Part shown: positions 1-9,352 of the stretch, piece by piece | How positions within the stretch are numbered: the first letter of the stretch is position 1 | Layout of the letters: each line of letters opens with the position of its first letter | Source of the DNA: Hoeflea sp038900095 | Lineage (GTDB): Bacteria > Pseudomonadota > Alphaproteobacteria > Rhizobiales > Rhizobiaceae | Reading direction: 5' to 3' | DNA: 64,000 nt | Assembly: GCF_038900095.1 (NCBI RefSeq) | Contig: NZ_JBBMQQ010000001.1 | Location: 992,001 to 1,056,000 of the forward strand | Position numbers and translations under genes: made by a program | The notes under the pieces: model-generated | What the model saw: only the letters and a program-made list of their open reading frames with translations | Databases searched by the model: none | What the model was told of the DNA's origin: nothing

Positions 1-668
1 CCGGCGCGACACTGTCCGAGTGCCATGCCCTCGAGGAGCTGGCGCGTGCGGCCGGCGTTTCGATATATGCTTCATGGCATTCGCGCGAAGCCGCAATGGT
101 CGCGCCCGCAAAGGCCTGGCTCGCCGGCAAGACGCTCAAGAGCCTTGTGGTGACCTGGAAGGAAGACGTGCGCAAATGGCATCCGGGCCAGACCTGGATC
201 TGGCACGCCGGGGGCCTGGGCGTTTTCGATCCGGGCATAAACGCGTTGTCCATCGTCACCGAGATCCTGGCTGATCCGATCCACATCTCTTCGTCAGAAT
301 TGCTGATTCCGGAGAATTGCGAGACCCCGATTGCCGCCAGTCTGACATTCACCCATCCGCAGGGCGCGCAAATCGGTGCCGAATTCGATTTTCGCAAGGA
401 GGGTGACCAGTTCTGGAATATTGCGATCGAAACCGATCAGGGCAGCATGGTCCTGTCTGAAGGCGGCGCCAGCCTTTCGATCAATGGCGAGGCGCAAAGT
501 GCAACCGGGGGGGACAATGCACTGGCCGGCGAATATCCGCGGCTCTACGCCAACATGGCATCGCTGGTGCGGGTGAGGGGCATCGACATGGATCTTTCTC
601 CCATGGCGCATGTCGCCGACGCATTTCTCCTGGGCAAGCGGATCACCGTCGAGCCTTTCGTCGAGTGA
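1..668 (+). CDS. L-arabinose/D-galactose 1-dehydrogenase, C-terminal part (window edge)
   Basis: The reading frame is already open at the window start, so the N-terminal NAD(P)-binding Rossmann half and the start codon are missing. About 220 residues remain. They show the C-terminal Gfo/Idh/MocA substrate domain, with the blocks WKEDVRKWHPGQ and GGLGVFDPGINALSI. I recall these blocks from Azospirillum L-arabinose 1-dehydrogenase and rhizobial D-galactose 1-dehydrogenase. The enzyme oxidises the free aldose to the aldonolactone in the cytoplasm, the first step of the non-phosphorylating pathway. The next gene, 101 bp downstream on the same strand, encodes the matching dehydratase, which favours arabinose as the main substrate. 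The choice between arabinose and galactose is inference. Confidence 0.85.
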   Translation, partial: GATLSECHALEELARAAGVSIYASWHSREAAMVAPAKAWLAGKTLKSLVVTWKEDVRKWHPGQTWIWHAGGLGVFDPGINALSIVTEILADPIHISSSELLIPENCETPIAASLTFTHPQGAQIGAEFDFRKEGDQFWNIAIETDQGSMVLSEGGASLSINGEAQSATGGDNALAGEYPRLYANMASLVRVRGIDMDLSPMAHVADAFLLGKRITVEPFVE

Positions 669-769
669 GACGTTCAAGCCATTGAGCTGAACCGGGACCA
701 AAGCTTTGGCAACCAGGCCTGCGCCCCCGGCTGTAAACCCGTGAGACCATTTCCCGAAAGGATGAAACG

Positions 770-1687
770 ATGAAGCAACCGCTCGCCAATATTCTCCCCG
801 TGGCTCCGACACCCTTTCATTCCGATGGCAGGGTGGATGAAGAGGGCATGCGCAGGGTGATCGACTGCATGATTGACCAAGGCGTCGATGCGATTTGCAT
901 CCTGGCCAATTACTCCGAACAATTCCTGCTGTCGGACGAGGAGCGCACCCTGCTGATGCGCCTGAGCCTCGAGCACGCGGATGGCCGGGTGCCGGTGATT
1001 GTCACCACCAGCCATTTCTCGACCGAGATCGCCACTCAGCGCGCCAAGGCGGCCGAGGCGATGGGCGCGGCGATGATCATGATGATGCCGCCCTATCACG
1101 GGTCGGGTCTTTTCCCTGCACCGCAGGGTATTTTCGAGCATTTCGAAGCGGTCAATGCTGCCATCTCGATACCGGTGATGGTACAGGACGCTCCGCTGTC
1201 CGGGGTGACGATGCCGGTGGATCTGCTGGCACGCATGGCCAGGGAACTGGAGAATGTTTCCTATTTCAAGATCGAATGCCCCTTTGCCGCCGACAAGCTG
1301 GCAGCGCTTATCGAGGCCGCCGGCGAGCATATCGAAGGACCGTTCGACGGCGAGGAAGCGGTGACGCTGCTGGCCGACCTTGATGCGGGTGCCACAGGGA
1401 CCATGACATCGGCCCTGTTTCCCGAACTGATCCGTCCGATCGTTACCAGCTACAGGGCAGGCGACAAGGGCGCGGCGCTGGCGCAATGGCAGAAATGCCT
1501 GCCGCTGATCAACCACGAAAACCGGCAGTGCGGACTGCGTGCGGCCAAGGTGGTTTTCAAGCAAGGTGGCGTAATTGGCAGCGATCATGTCCGCCATCCG
1601 CTCAAGCCAATGTCGGAACGGACCAGATCCCGCCTGCTGGAGCTTGCCGGAGACCTCGATGTGTTGGCATTGAAATGGGGCAAATAG
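770..1687 (+). CDS. L-2-keto-3-deoxyarabonate dehydratase (DHDPS/NAL family)
   Basis: 305 residues, a full-length TIM-barrel protein of the dihydrodipicolinate synthase/N-acetylneuraminate lyase family. The blocks CILANYSEQF, VIVTTSHFST, MPPYHG, YFKIE, EGPFDGEEAVTLLADL and LPLINHENRQ match my recollection of Azospirillum L-2-keto-3-deoxyarabonate dehydratase. The Lys of YFKIE would be the Schiff-base lysine. It converts L-2-keto-3-deoxyarabonate to alpha-ketoglutarate semialdehyde, leading to the TCA cycle. A good ribosome-binding site (AAAGGA) precedes the ATG. With the dehydrogenase upstream it forms part of an oxidative pentose pathway. The lactonase, arabonate dehydratase and semialdehyde dehydrogenase are not in this window. 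A generic aldolase of the same family is the alternative. Confidence 0.85.
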   Translation: MKQPLANILPVAPTPFHSDGRVDEEGMRRVIDCMIDQGVDAICILANYSEQFLLSDEERTLLMRLSLEHADGRVPVIVTTSHFSTEIATQRAKAAEAMGAAMIMMMPPYHGSGLFPAPQGIFEHFEAVNAAISIPVMVQDAPLSGVTMPVDLLARMARELENVSYFKIECPFAADKLAALIEAAGEHIEGPFDGEEAVTLLADLDAGATGTMTSALFPELIRPIVTSYRAGDKGAALAQWQKCLPLINHENRQCGLRAAKVVFKQGGVIGSDHVRHPLKPMSERTRSRLLELAGDLDVLALKWGK

Positions 1688-1774
1688 GCTGAACGAGGCC
1701 CACGCCTGCGGTCTATGCCGCAAGGCCTTGGCCGCGGGATTTGAAATCCGGGCGGAGTTTGCTACAGCGGGAGC

Positions 1775-2395
1775 GTGAAAAAGCCCGTTCTCTATTCTTT
1801 CCGCCGGTGTCCCTACGCCATGCGTGCGCGTCTGGCCGTGGCCTCGGCCGGGCTCGAGGTCGAGTTGCGCGAGATCCTGTTGCGTGACAAGCCTGCGGCC
1901 TTTCTTGCAGCATCCCCGAGCGGCACCGTGCCGTGTCTCGTCACCGGCGACGGCGTGATAGACGAAAGCCTTGATGTGATGATCTGGGCGCTCAGTCAGA
2001 AGGATCCGGAGGGCTGGTTGAAGATGCCGGAGGAGGGGGCCGACTTGATTGCCCGCGCCGACGGTCCCTTCAAGGATGCACTCGACCGGACCAAATATGC
2101 CAACCGCTATCCCGGGGTCGACCGCGATGCGCAGCGCGACATTGCCGCCCTGTTCCTCGGCGACCTCGATACGGCAATTGACGAGTGGATCTTCGATCGT
2201 CCAACACTTGCCGATTTCGCAATCCTGCCCTTCGTCCGGCAGTTTGCCTTCATCGACAAGCACTGGTTTGACACCCAGCCCTGGCCCAGCCTGCAAGGCT
2301 GGCTCGAACGGTTCCTGGTCTCCGACCGCTTCGCCCATATCATGGAAAAATACCCGCAATGGCAGGAAGGCGATCCGCCAACACTGTTTTCCTGA
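1775..2395 (+). CDS. Glutathione S-transferase family protein
   Basis: 206 residues starting at GTG. The N-terminal thioredoxin-like domain begins directly with LYSFRRCPYAMRARLAV, the CPYxxR active-site region, and has the SGTVPCL cis-proline segment near residue 50 that binds glutathione. A helical C-terminal domain fills residues of about 85-206. The length is normal for a cytosolic GST. No ATG lies early enough in frame to replace the GTG without losing the first beta strand. It sits 87 bp after the keto-acid dehydratase gene and before a LysR gene; nothing links it functionally to either. The substrate is unknown. Omega-like dehydroascorbate or glutathionyl-substrate reduction is possible because of the Cys. 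Confidence 0.8.
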   Translation: MKKPVLYSFRRCPYAMRARLAVASAGLEVELREILLRDKPAAFLAASPSGTVPCLVTGDGVIDESLDVMIWALSQKDPEGWLKMPEEGADLIARADGPFKDALDRTKYANRYPGVDRDAQRDIAALFLGDLDTAIDEWIFDRPTLADFAILPFVRQFAFIDKHWFDTQPWPSLQGWLERFLVSDRFAHIMEKYPQWQEGDPPTLFS

Positions 2396-2600
2396 CACCG
2401 GGGGCGATGAAGCCGATCAGATCCAGGGACGAAGACATGCCCCATGAATTGGATTTGGGGGACTGCTGGTGGCCAGCCACTGGGGACGTCAATCGCGACT
2501 TTTAAGCGATATTGCGCTTTTACATCCGGCCGCTGCCGCGTACCGTCGCGTCAGTCCCCGATGACGTTTTTTTTCGAATTTGCAATCTAGGCTGCCTTTC

Positions 2601-3503
2601 ATGTCCCGTCTCAATATCGAACAGCTGCGCACGTTTCTCGAGGTTGTTCGCCTGGGCGGAGTGCGCAAGGCGGCACAAAGCCTGAGCATCACCCAACCCG
2701 CGGTCAGTGCAAGGATCAAGTCACTTGAGGACTCGCTGGCGGTTGAACTTTTCTACCGCAACTCAGGCGGCCTGAGCCTGACCAAGCGCGGTGAAATGCT
2801 GATCCGCTATGCAGAACAGTTCGAGCATCTGTCGGAACAGGTGACCGCCAACATCATTGCCCCCGACGCGATAGAGCAGCAGCTTCGCCTTGGGGTCGCC
2901 GAAACCGTGGCGCAATCCTGGTTGCCGGACTTTGTCTCTGCGCTGCACCACAGGTTCCCCAAGGTCGAGATCGAGATTGATGTCGATGTCTCCACCAATC
3001 TGCGCGAACGGCTGCTCGACCGGGAGATCGACCTTGCCATCCTGCTAGGTCCGGTGTCGGAGGCGACGATCAGCAACATCATCCTGCCCGGGTTTGACAT
3101 GGCCTGGTACGTGGCAGCGGACACGAGAAGCCCCGACGACGACGATGGCGCGCTGATTGCCACGCGCCCGGTGATCACGTTCGCCCGCAACACCCGTCCC
3201 TACCGCGAGCTCAAACGCGCCCTGTTCGAAAGGGTGGGGCCGCGGGTGCAAATATTTTCATCCTCGTCGCTGTCGGCGTGTTTCAGACTGGTCGAGGCCG
3301 GGCTCGGTGTGGCGGCATTGCCCAGAATTCTGGGGCATGAACTCGTGGCGCGTGGTGCACTGCGCACCTTTGATCCCGGCTGGTTGCCATCGCCGCTGCA
3401 GTTTACCGCATCCTACCTTGGCGATCCGAAAAGCCATGTCGTGGAAATCGCGGGACAGCTGGCACTGGCCACAGCACGCGATCATGGCTATAAAAATATT
3501 TGA
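2601..3503 (+). CDS. LysR-family transcriptional regulator
   Basis: 300 residues from the ATG at 2601. An in-frame TTG 21 bp earlier exists but adds residues outside the domain. An N-terminal winged helix-turn-helix (residues about 1-60: IEQLRTFLEVVRLGGVRKAAQSL, then TQPAVSARIKSLE) is followed by the two-lobed effector-binding domain. It lies on the same strand just upstream of the hyuA-hyuB genes and the TRAP genes. LysR proteins usually control adjacent genes, so these are the likely targets, with the substrate or an intermediate as coinducer. The intergenic stretch 3504-3594 is AT-rich for this region and could hold its binding sites; no clear T-N11-A box was proved. Target and ligand are inference. 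Confidence 0.85.
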   Translation: MSRLNIEQLRTFLEVVRLGGVRKAAQSLSITQPAVSARIKSLEDSLAVELFYRNSGGLSLTKRGEMLIRYAEQFEHLSEQVTANIIAPDAIEQQLRLGVAETVAQSWLPDFVSALHHRFPKVEIEIDVDVSTNLRERLLDREIDLAILLGPVSEATISNIILPGFDMAWYVAADTRSPDDDDGALIATRPVITFARNTRPYRELKRALFERVGPRVQIFSSSSLSACFRLVEAGLGVAALPRILGHELVARGALRTFDPGWLPSPLQFTASYLGDPKSHVVEIAGQLALATARDHGYKNI

Positions 3504-3594
3504 TCAGTTTTGCCAAGAATTTTCAATTTGATTTGATTGAGCATGCTTGCGACGCTGCCGTCATAACGTCCCTTGCCGGAAGATGTAGAACTTG

Positions 3595-5649
3595 ATGCCA
3601 AGCCCCCGCATTACAATTGCAGTCGACATCGGTGGCACGTTCACCGATCTGGAGTTCCGTGATTCCGGCACAGGTGCCGCCCACAGCCTGAAATCGCCGA
3701 CGACCCCGGACAACCCCGCGCGCGGGTTGACCGATGCCATCGCATTGGCAGGGACACGGTTTGGCTTCACCACCGCCGACATCGCGCTGATCCTGCATGG
3801 CACGACCATTGCGACCAACGCCGTTCTGACCCGCGATCTGCCCGCGGGCGCCCTCATCACCACCGAAGGGTTCGAGGATGTGCTTGAAATCGGGCGTCAT
3901 GCCCGGAGCGATATCTACGCCTTGCGCGGTCCCGACCGCAGCATCCTGATCCCCCGGCGTCACCGGTTCGGTGCACCAGGGCGCATCGGTGCATCCGGCG
4001 AGGTTGTGCGCGAGATTGACGTCGCAGCACTTGATGCCATGATTGAGCGTGTGGCCGCCTCCGGCGCCAAGGCCACTGCGATCTGTCTGCTCAATGCCTA
4101 CGCCAACCCGACCCAGGAAATCGAGATTCGCGACCGCCTGCAGGCCCGCTGTCCTGACATGGCCGTGTCCTGCAGCCATGAAGTGTCGCCCGAAATCCGC
4201 GAGTTCGAGCGGACAGCAACCACCGTGCTGAATGCTCTGCTGGTTCCCGTCATTGCCCGCTATGTCACCGCCCTGCGGGCGCGGCTGACGGAGGCGGAGA
4301 TCACCGCACCGGTCTATCTGATCCAGTCCAACGGCGGCGCGATCAGCCTCGATGCCGCCGTGCAAGCCCCGGTCAAGCTGCTGCTCTCCGGCCCGTCGGG
4401 TGGCGTTCTGGCCGCACAGAAACTGGCCAATGCCCTCAACACACTTGATGTCGTCGGCGTCGACATGGGCGGCACCAGCTATGACGTGGCGGTTGTGGCG
4501 GGAGGTGAACGCACGGTTGTCACCCAGGGCGAGATCGACGGTCTGCCGGTCCGTGTGCCGATGGTGGAAATGAACACTATCGGGGCGGGCGGTGGTTCGA
4601 TCGCCTTTGTCGATCCTTCGGGCCGCCTGCAGGTGGGACCGCGCAGTGCGGGGGCCGTGCCGGGGCCGGTCTGCTACAACCGAGGCGGCACAGAACCGAC
4701 CGTGACTGATGTAAACCTGATCCTGGGGCGGCTTGACCCGGCCACCTTCCTGGGTGGGCGCTTTGCGCTTGATCTGGACGGCGCACGGGCCGCATTGCGC
4801 GACAGGATCGAGCAGCCGCTTTCGCTGTCACCTGATCATGCCGCCGCCGGCATCCTTGCCGTGGTCAACGCCAAGCTCGCCGCCTCGATCAAGTTCTCGC
4901 TCTTTGCCAAGGGGCTAGATCCGCGTGATTTCGCGCTGATGAGCTTTGGCGGGGCAGGCGGCCTGCACGCCATCGAGGTGGCAGAAGAACTCGGCATCAC
5001 CCAAGTGATCTTTCCACGCGATCCTTCGACCTTTTCGGCGCATGGCATCCTGTTTTCCGATATCCAGCACGATCTTTCGCGCACAGAAATCCTGCCGCTG
5101 GCTCCCGACAGCCTGCCTGCCTTGAACGCCATGGCCGACGATCTGCGCACGCGCGGCAGTGCGCTGCTGGACCAGGACAGGATGGCTGAAGACAACCGCA
5201 TCCTCACCCTAACCGCTGATCTGCGCTATCGGGGTCAGGCCTTCGAGTTGATGACCGCCGTACCCGACGGTCCCTTGAACGTGGACACCCTTGCCATCTT
5301 GCGCGACCGTTTCGAGGATCAGCATCGTCAGCGTTTTTCCTTCGATGACCCGAAGGAGGCGGTCGAACTTGTCACCCTGAGATTGACCGCGATCGGCGTG
5401 CTGCGCGATGCGGATCTGCCATCCGTGCCCTATGCCCCGAGCGAAACCGCACCTGTCACGCACCGGCCTGTGCATGTGGATGGCGCCTGGTTCGACACAC
5501 CGGTGCATCGCCAGCTTTCGCTTGCACCCGGCGCCAGCGTAACCGGCCCGGCAATCATCGAACAGGAATACACAACTTTGCTGATCCCCGGCCGCTGGAC
5601 CCTGACCATGACCGCGACCGGCGACATGACCGCAAGGAAACAGCCATGA
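3595..5649 (+). CDS. hyuA: Hydantoinase/oxoprolinase family protein, subunit A
   Basis: 684 residues, the usual size for HyuA-type subunits. The N-terminal ASKHA-fold phosphate-binding motif ITIAVDIGGTFTDLEF (about residues 6-21) and the second motif GVDMGGTSYDVAV near residue 290 show an ATP-dependent amidohydrolase of the N-methylhydantoinase, 5-oxoprolinase and acetone carboxylase superfamily. ATP is used to activate a cyclic amide or ketone. The ATG at 3595 is preferred over the TTG immediately before it. The stop overlaps the next start (ATGA at 5646), so subunits A and B are probably translationally coupled. The substrate cannot be read from sequence. The linked TRAP importer suggests an organic acid or cyclic amide taken up from outside. 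Confidence 0.9.
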   Translation: MPSPRITIAVDIGGTFTDLEFRDSGTGAAHSLKSPTTPDNPARGLTDAIALAGTRFGFTTADIALILHGTTIATNAVLTRDLPAGALITTEGFEDVLEIGRHARSDIYALRGPDRSILIPRRHRFGAPGRIGASGEVVREIDVAALDAMIERVAASGAKATAICLLNAYANPTQEIEIRDRLQARCPDMAVSCSHEVSPEIREFERTATTVLNALLVPVIARYVTALRARLTEAEITAPVYLIQSNGGAISLDAAVQAPVKLLLSGPSGGVLAAQKLANALNTLDVVGVDMGGTSYDVAVVAGGERTVVTQGEIDGLPVRVPMVEMNTIGAGGGSIAFVDPSGRLQVGPRSAGAVPGPVCYNRGGTEPTVTDVNLILGRLDPATFLGGRFALDLDGARAALRDRIEQPLSLSPDHAAAGILAVVNAKLAASIKFSLFAKGLDPRDFALMSFGGAGGLHAIEVAEELGITQVIFPRDPSTFSAHGILFSDIQHDLSRTEILPLAPDSLPALNAMADDLRTRGSALLDQDRMAEDNRILTLTADLRYRGQAFELMTAVPDGPLNVDTLAILRDRFEDQHRQRFSFDDPKEAVELVTLRLTAIGVLRDADLPSVPYAPSETAPVTHRPVHVDGAWFDTPVHRQLSLAPGASVTGPAIIEQEYTTLLIPGRWTLTMTATGDMTARKQP

Positions 5650-7274
5650 TGCGCCCCGATCCCGTCCTTCTGGAAATCGTCTCCGCCGCGCTTGTGTCGG
5701 TGGCCGAGGAAATGTCGGTGACCGTCTGGCGCACGTCGCGGTCGACGACCGTGCGCGAGTTGCTGGATTACTCCACCGCCGTGTTCGACGGTCAGGGCCG
5801 CAACGTGGCCCAGGCCGCGCGAATGCCGGTGCACCTCAATTCGATGGAGCTGTGTCTTCATCACATCGCCGCCGACCATATTCCGCTGGACGAATGGCGG
5901 GACGGCGAAGTGATCGTGACCAACGATCCCTATTGCGGTGGCCAGCACCTGCCGGATTTCATCGCCTTCAAGCCGGTGTTCAAGGACGGTCAGCGCATTG
6001 CCATCACCTGCGTTCTCATTCACCACGTCGATGTCGGTGGCGGGGCGGCGGGCGGCTACAACGCCAAGGCGGTCGAGGTTTTCCAGGAAGGTTTGCGCCT
6101 GCCGCCGGTGCGGATCGTTCGGGACGGCAAAATGCAGGAGGATCTGTTCGCAACCATCCTGCAAAACGTCCGCGAGCCGGAAACATTCCGCGGCGATTTT
6201 CTGAGCCAGATCGCTGCACTTGACGTCGGCGCGCGGGCCATGCTCCGGCTGGCTGACCGCTATGGCGTTGAGGCGCTCGACGAGATCGGCGCGGCCCTTC
6301 TCGACCACGCCGAGCACGAGATGCGCAACGCGCTTGAAGCCTTGCCCGATGGTACCTACACCGCCGAGGATTTCGTCGATGGCGACGGGATCGAAGACGG
6401 CGCCAAACGCATATCGGTGGCGCTCACGATCAAGGGCAGCGACATTGCGCTGGATTTCAGCGGCACATCTGACCAGGCCAAGGGCCCGATCAATGCGACC
6501 ATGGCGACGACAACCTCGGCTGTCTATTACGCCGTGATTGCGGCCTGCGGTGTGACTGCAACGGTCAACGCCGGCTGTTACCGGCCGATCAGCGTAACGG
6601 CGCCCGAGGGATCGCTGGTCAACGCCAGTTTCCCGGCGCCGGTGTCGATGCGGATGCTGCCGGGGCACAAGATCGCCACCGCCGTGCTGCGCGCCTTTGC
6701 CCAGGTGCTTCCCGAGCGCATTCCGGCAAGCTATTACGGCACCACGTTCAATCATGCGGTCAACATCCGTCACGCCGACGGCCGCCGCCAGGTCTATTTC
6801 GATTCCGAACTGGGTGGCTGGGGCGCGCACCCCGAACGCGACGGGCCAAACGGTCTCGCCGCCGGTTTTCACAATGGTCAGAATACGCCGGTCGAAATGA
6901 TCGAGGCGCTGTTTCCACTGCGCTTTACCCGCTACGGCCTTGTGCCCGGCTCGGGTGGCGCAGGCCGCATGCGCGGCGGCCTCGGCATCGTGCGCGAGTG
7001 GGAATTCCTGGCCGAGAGCGGATTGCTGAACTCGGCCTTCGATGCCTTCCAGTCGCTGCCTTACGGTTTGGAGGGGGGCGAGCCCGGACGGGGCGGCAGC
7101 TTGAGTGTAACACGCGATGGCGTGACCACCCCCTTGGCTGCCAAGACCATCGGCCATGCCCTGCGCCCCGGTGATATCGTGCGGATGGAAACCCCGGGCG
7201 GCGGCGGGCATGGCGATCCGGCGCTGCGGGATGCTGCGGCGATCGCCGAGGATCAGGCAGATGGCTATGTCTGA
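5646..7274 (+). CDS. hyuB: Hydantoinase/oxoprolinase family protein, subunit B
   Basis: 542 residues, full length for the HyuB family, starting with ATG that overlaps the hyuA stop by four bases. Typical family segments include the early region VSVAEEMSVTVWRTS, ITCVLIHHVDVGG (residues about 118-130) and the Gly-rich C-terminus METPGGGGHGDPALRD. HyuB pairs with HyuA to make an ATP-dependent ring-opening enzyme, for example N-methylhydantoinase or 5-oxoprolinase, in the cytoplasm. The next gene starts 171 bp away and that gap holds two small inverted repeats. The TRAP genes may therefore be read either from the same transcript or from their own promoter. The exact reaction is undetermined. Confidence 0.9.
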   Translation: MMRPDPVLLEIVSAALVSVAEEMSVTVWRTSRSTTVRELLDYSTAVFDGQGRNVAQAARMPVHLNSMELCLHHIAADHIPLDEWRDGEVIVTNDPYCGGQHLPDFIAFKPVFKDGQRIAITCVLIHHVDVGGGAAGGYNAKAVEVFQEGLRLPPVRIVRDGKMQEDLFATILQNVREPETFRGDFLSQIAALDVGARAMLRLADRYGVEALDEIGAALLDHAEHEMRNALEALPDGTYTAEDFVDGDGIEDGAKRISVALTIKGSDIALDFSGTSDQAKGPINATMATTTSAVYYAVIAACGVTATVNAGCYRPISVTAPEGSLVNASFPAPVSMRMLPGHKIATAVLRAFAQVLPERIPASYYGTTFNHAVNIRHADGRRQVYFDSELGGWGAHPERDGPNGLAAGFHNGQNTPVEMIEALFPLRFTRYGLVPGSGGAGRMRGGLGIVREWEFLAESGLLNSAFDAFQSLPYGLEGGEPGRGGSLSVTRDGVTTPLAAKTIGHALRPGDIVRMETPGGGGHGDPALRDAAAIAEDQADGYV

Positions 7275-7312
7275 TCCCGGCGACCTGGAAGACCGCAGCG
7301 GCAGCGCAGCAT

Positions 7313-7358
7313 TGTTTTACCCAAGCAAAACATTCGCGCCCGGCGAGATAAGTCGCCG
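7313..7358. repeat. Two short inverted repeats between hyuB and dctQ
   Basis: TGTTTT (7313-7318) pairs with AAAACA (7327-7332), and CGGCGA (7341-7346) pairs with TCGCCG (7353-7358) around a six-base loop. They could be an operator and a weak hairpin in the 171-bp gap between the hydantoinase and TRAP genes. No poly-T follows, so a strong terminator is unlikely. Confidence 0.3.
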
Positions 7359-7445
7359 CAGGGATTGTAAATTCGGCGCAACATCTGCGAAGGTCTTGAA
7401 AGATCAGCACTTGCGCGATCGGCTTTGCATCTTGGGAGACAGGAA

Positions 7446-8021
7446 ATGACCGAACCACTGCCACAACGTGTGTCGCGCTGGCTGGCATGGGTGGCAGGGG
7501 CAGTAATCTTGTTTGGCTGTGCGGTGCCGATCACCATCGATGTTCTGGCGCGGTATTTCCTCAACCGCGGTCTGGTGGAGAGTTTCGAGATTTCGGGATA
7601 CGGCCTTGCCGCCTGCATCGGCCTTGGCCTTGCATACACGGTCACCACCAAGGCCCATATCCGGGTCGATTTCGTGGTCGCCAAGATGCCGTTTCCGGTC
7701 CGCGCCGCCTGTGATTTGCTGGCCGCCTGTGCCCTGGCCGTGGTGGCGGCGGCGCTGGCCTGGTTTGCATGGGGCACGGTTTCGCAGTCCTGGGCAATGG
7801 GGGCACGGTCGATGTCGCAGCTGCAAATACCCATCGTGATCCCTCAGGGCCTGTGGTGGATCGGGCTGTTCTGGTTTGCCTGCATGGCTGTCTTGGCCCC
7901 CATTCAAGCCGTGATCCGCTTGATCAAGGGCGATCGCGCCGGGTTTGAGGCAGCGATCGGGTCAGCCGACCTGAATGCCGAGATTGATGAAGCCGTGCAT
8001 GCCGTGGAGGAACTGCGATGA
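7446..8021 (+). CDS. TRAP transporter small permease (DctQ type)
   Basis: 191 residues starting at ATG after a GGAGA ribosome-binding site. In-frame codons upstream at 7425 add only a short, non-hydrophobic leader. Four hydrophobic segments are visible, the first beginning at residue about 14 (LAWVAGAVILFGCAVPI). The motif region AHIRVDFV near residue 75 is typical of DctQ. It is the small membrane subunit that works with the large permease DctM to import an organic acid driven by a sodium or proton gradient. The stop overlaps the dctM start by four bases (ATGA). Its place behind hyuA-hyuB suggests import of the substrate or a related compound for those enzymes, which is inference. Confidence 0.9.
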   Translation: MTEPLPQRVSRWLAWVAGAVILFGCAVPITIDVLARYFLNRGLVESFEISGYGLAACIGLGLAYTVTTKAHIRVDFVVAKMPFPVRAACDLLAACALAVVAAALAWFAWGTVSQSWAMGARSMSQLQIPIVIPQGLWWIGLFWFACMAVLAPIQAVIRLIKGDRAGFEAAIGSADLNAEIDEAVHAVEELR

Positions 8022-9325
8022 TCGCCGCCGCCTTCCTCCTGCTGCTGGGCATGCTGGTTCTGAGCCTGCCTGTTGCGGCGGTTCTGGCCCTGACCGGCTA
8101 CATCCTGTCCGAAAACTACGCGTTTTTCCCCATGACGGGGGCAGCGGGTGAACTGGCCTGGAACTCGTCCGAGGATTTCATCCTGATCGCAGCCCCCATG
8201 TTCATCATGATGGGCGAACTGATGCACCGCTCAGGTGTGTCGGGGCGGTTGTTCAACGCGCTGACGCCGTGGTTTGCCCGTCTTCCGGGCCGGTTGATGC
8301 ACACCAATATCGCAGCAAGCGCGGTCTTTGCGGCGACCTCAGGATCTTCCATCGCCACAGCTGCCACGATCGGCACTGTTGCCATTCCGAACATGGACAA
8401 GGGCGGCTACAATCGGCCGCTGTTTCTTGGCTCCATCGCCGCCGGCGGCACCCTGGGCATTCTCATTCCGCCTTCGATCAACATGATCATCTACGCGGTG
8501 CTGACAGACACCTCGGTTGCCGATCTCTACGCCGCGGGATTTATTCCCGGCTTCCTGCTGGCCACATTGTTTTCCGGCATCGTTCTGGCGCTGGTGCTGT
8601 GGCGGCCGCATTGGGGCGGGCCCAAGGTGCTTGAGGGCTCGCTGTGGCCCGAGCGACTCAGGGGGCTGCCGCACCTTCTGCCGCCCTTGGGCCTTTTCGC
8701 AATTGTCGTGGGCAGCATCTATGCCGGTCTTGCCACCCCGACGGAAGCTGCGGCCCTGGGCCTGATCGCCACCGTGATCCTGGTGGCGCTGAACGGCAAG
8801 CTGACCCTGCCGGTGTTGCTGACCGCGTTTGAAGGCACCGTGCGGACCACCTGCATGATCATGCTGATCGTGATCGCGGCGTTCTTCCTGAACTTCGTCA
8901 TGGTCTCGATTGGCCTGGTCGGCGCGATCACCGATGCGGTGCTGTCGCTCGGCTGGCCGCCATTGGGCATGCTGCTGGCCATCGTGGTGTTCTACCTGCT
9001 GCTGGGCTGCTTCATGGAGACGCTCTCGATGATGATCGCCACCACTCCGATCATCGTGCCGGTGGTTGTCGGGCTGGGCTATTCCCCGGTCTGGTGGGGC
9101 GTGGTTTTCGTGATCCTGATCGAGGCGGCACTGATCACTCCGCCGGTCGGCATGAACCTCTACGTGGTGCAGGCGGTGCGCAAGGGCGGCGGCGCGTTTA
9201 CCGACCTCTTCAAGGGGGCCGCACCATTCCTCGTAGCCATGCTGATCATGATCAGCCTGCTGATTGCCTTCCCGCAGCTGGCGCTCTGGCTGCCCACAAT
9301 CGTCAATCCGAAAACCGGCGGATAA
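8018..9325 (+). CDS. TRAP transporter large permease (DctM type)
   Basis: 435 residues with hydrophobic segments along almost the whole length, matching the 11-12 helices of DctM/SiaM proteins. The family segments FIMMGELMHRSGVSGRLF, AASAVFAATSGSSIATAAT and ALITPPVGMNLYVVQ are present. This is the translocating subunit of a tripartite ATP-independent periplasmic transporter in the inner membrane. It starts inside the dctQ stop (ATGA), so the two subunits are coupled, and the binding-protein gene follows 27 bp later. Full length, no breaks seen. Confidence 0.93.
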   Translation: MIAAAFLLLLGMLVLSLPVAAVLALTGYILSENYAFFPMTGAAGELAWNSSEDFILIAAPMFIMMGELMHRSGVSGRLFNALTPWFARLPGRLMHTNIAASAVFAATSGSSIATAATIGTVAIPNMDKGGYNRPLFLGSIAAGGTLGILIPPSINMIIYAVLTDTSVADLYAAGFIPGFLLATLFSGIVLALVLWRPHWGGPKVLEGSLWPERLRGLPHLLPPLGLFAIVVGSIYAGLATPTEAAALGLIATVILVALNGKLTLPVLLTAFEGTVRTTCMIMLIVIAAFFLNFVMVSIGLVGAITDAVLSLGWPPLGMLLAIVVFYLLLGCFMETLSMMIATTPIIVPVVVGLGYSPVWWGVVFVILIEAALITPPVGMNLYVVQAVRKGGGAFTDLFKGAAPFLVAMLIMISLLIAFPQLALWLPTIVNPKTGG

Positions 9326-9352
9326 AACCGCTTCAACCCAAGGGAGACTATG

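Noticed and set aside
674..2398. A 574-codon open frame on the minus strand
   Set aside because: It is an antisense shadow of the dehydratase and GST genes, caused by high G+C and codon bias.
5430..7211. A 593-codon open frame on the minus strand opposite hyuB
   Set aside because: Same cause: His/Arg/Gly-rich text without domain features, opposite a well-recognised gene.
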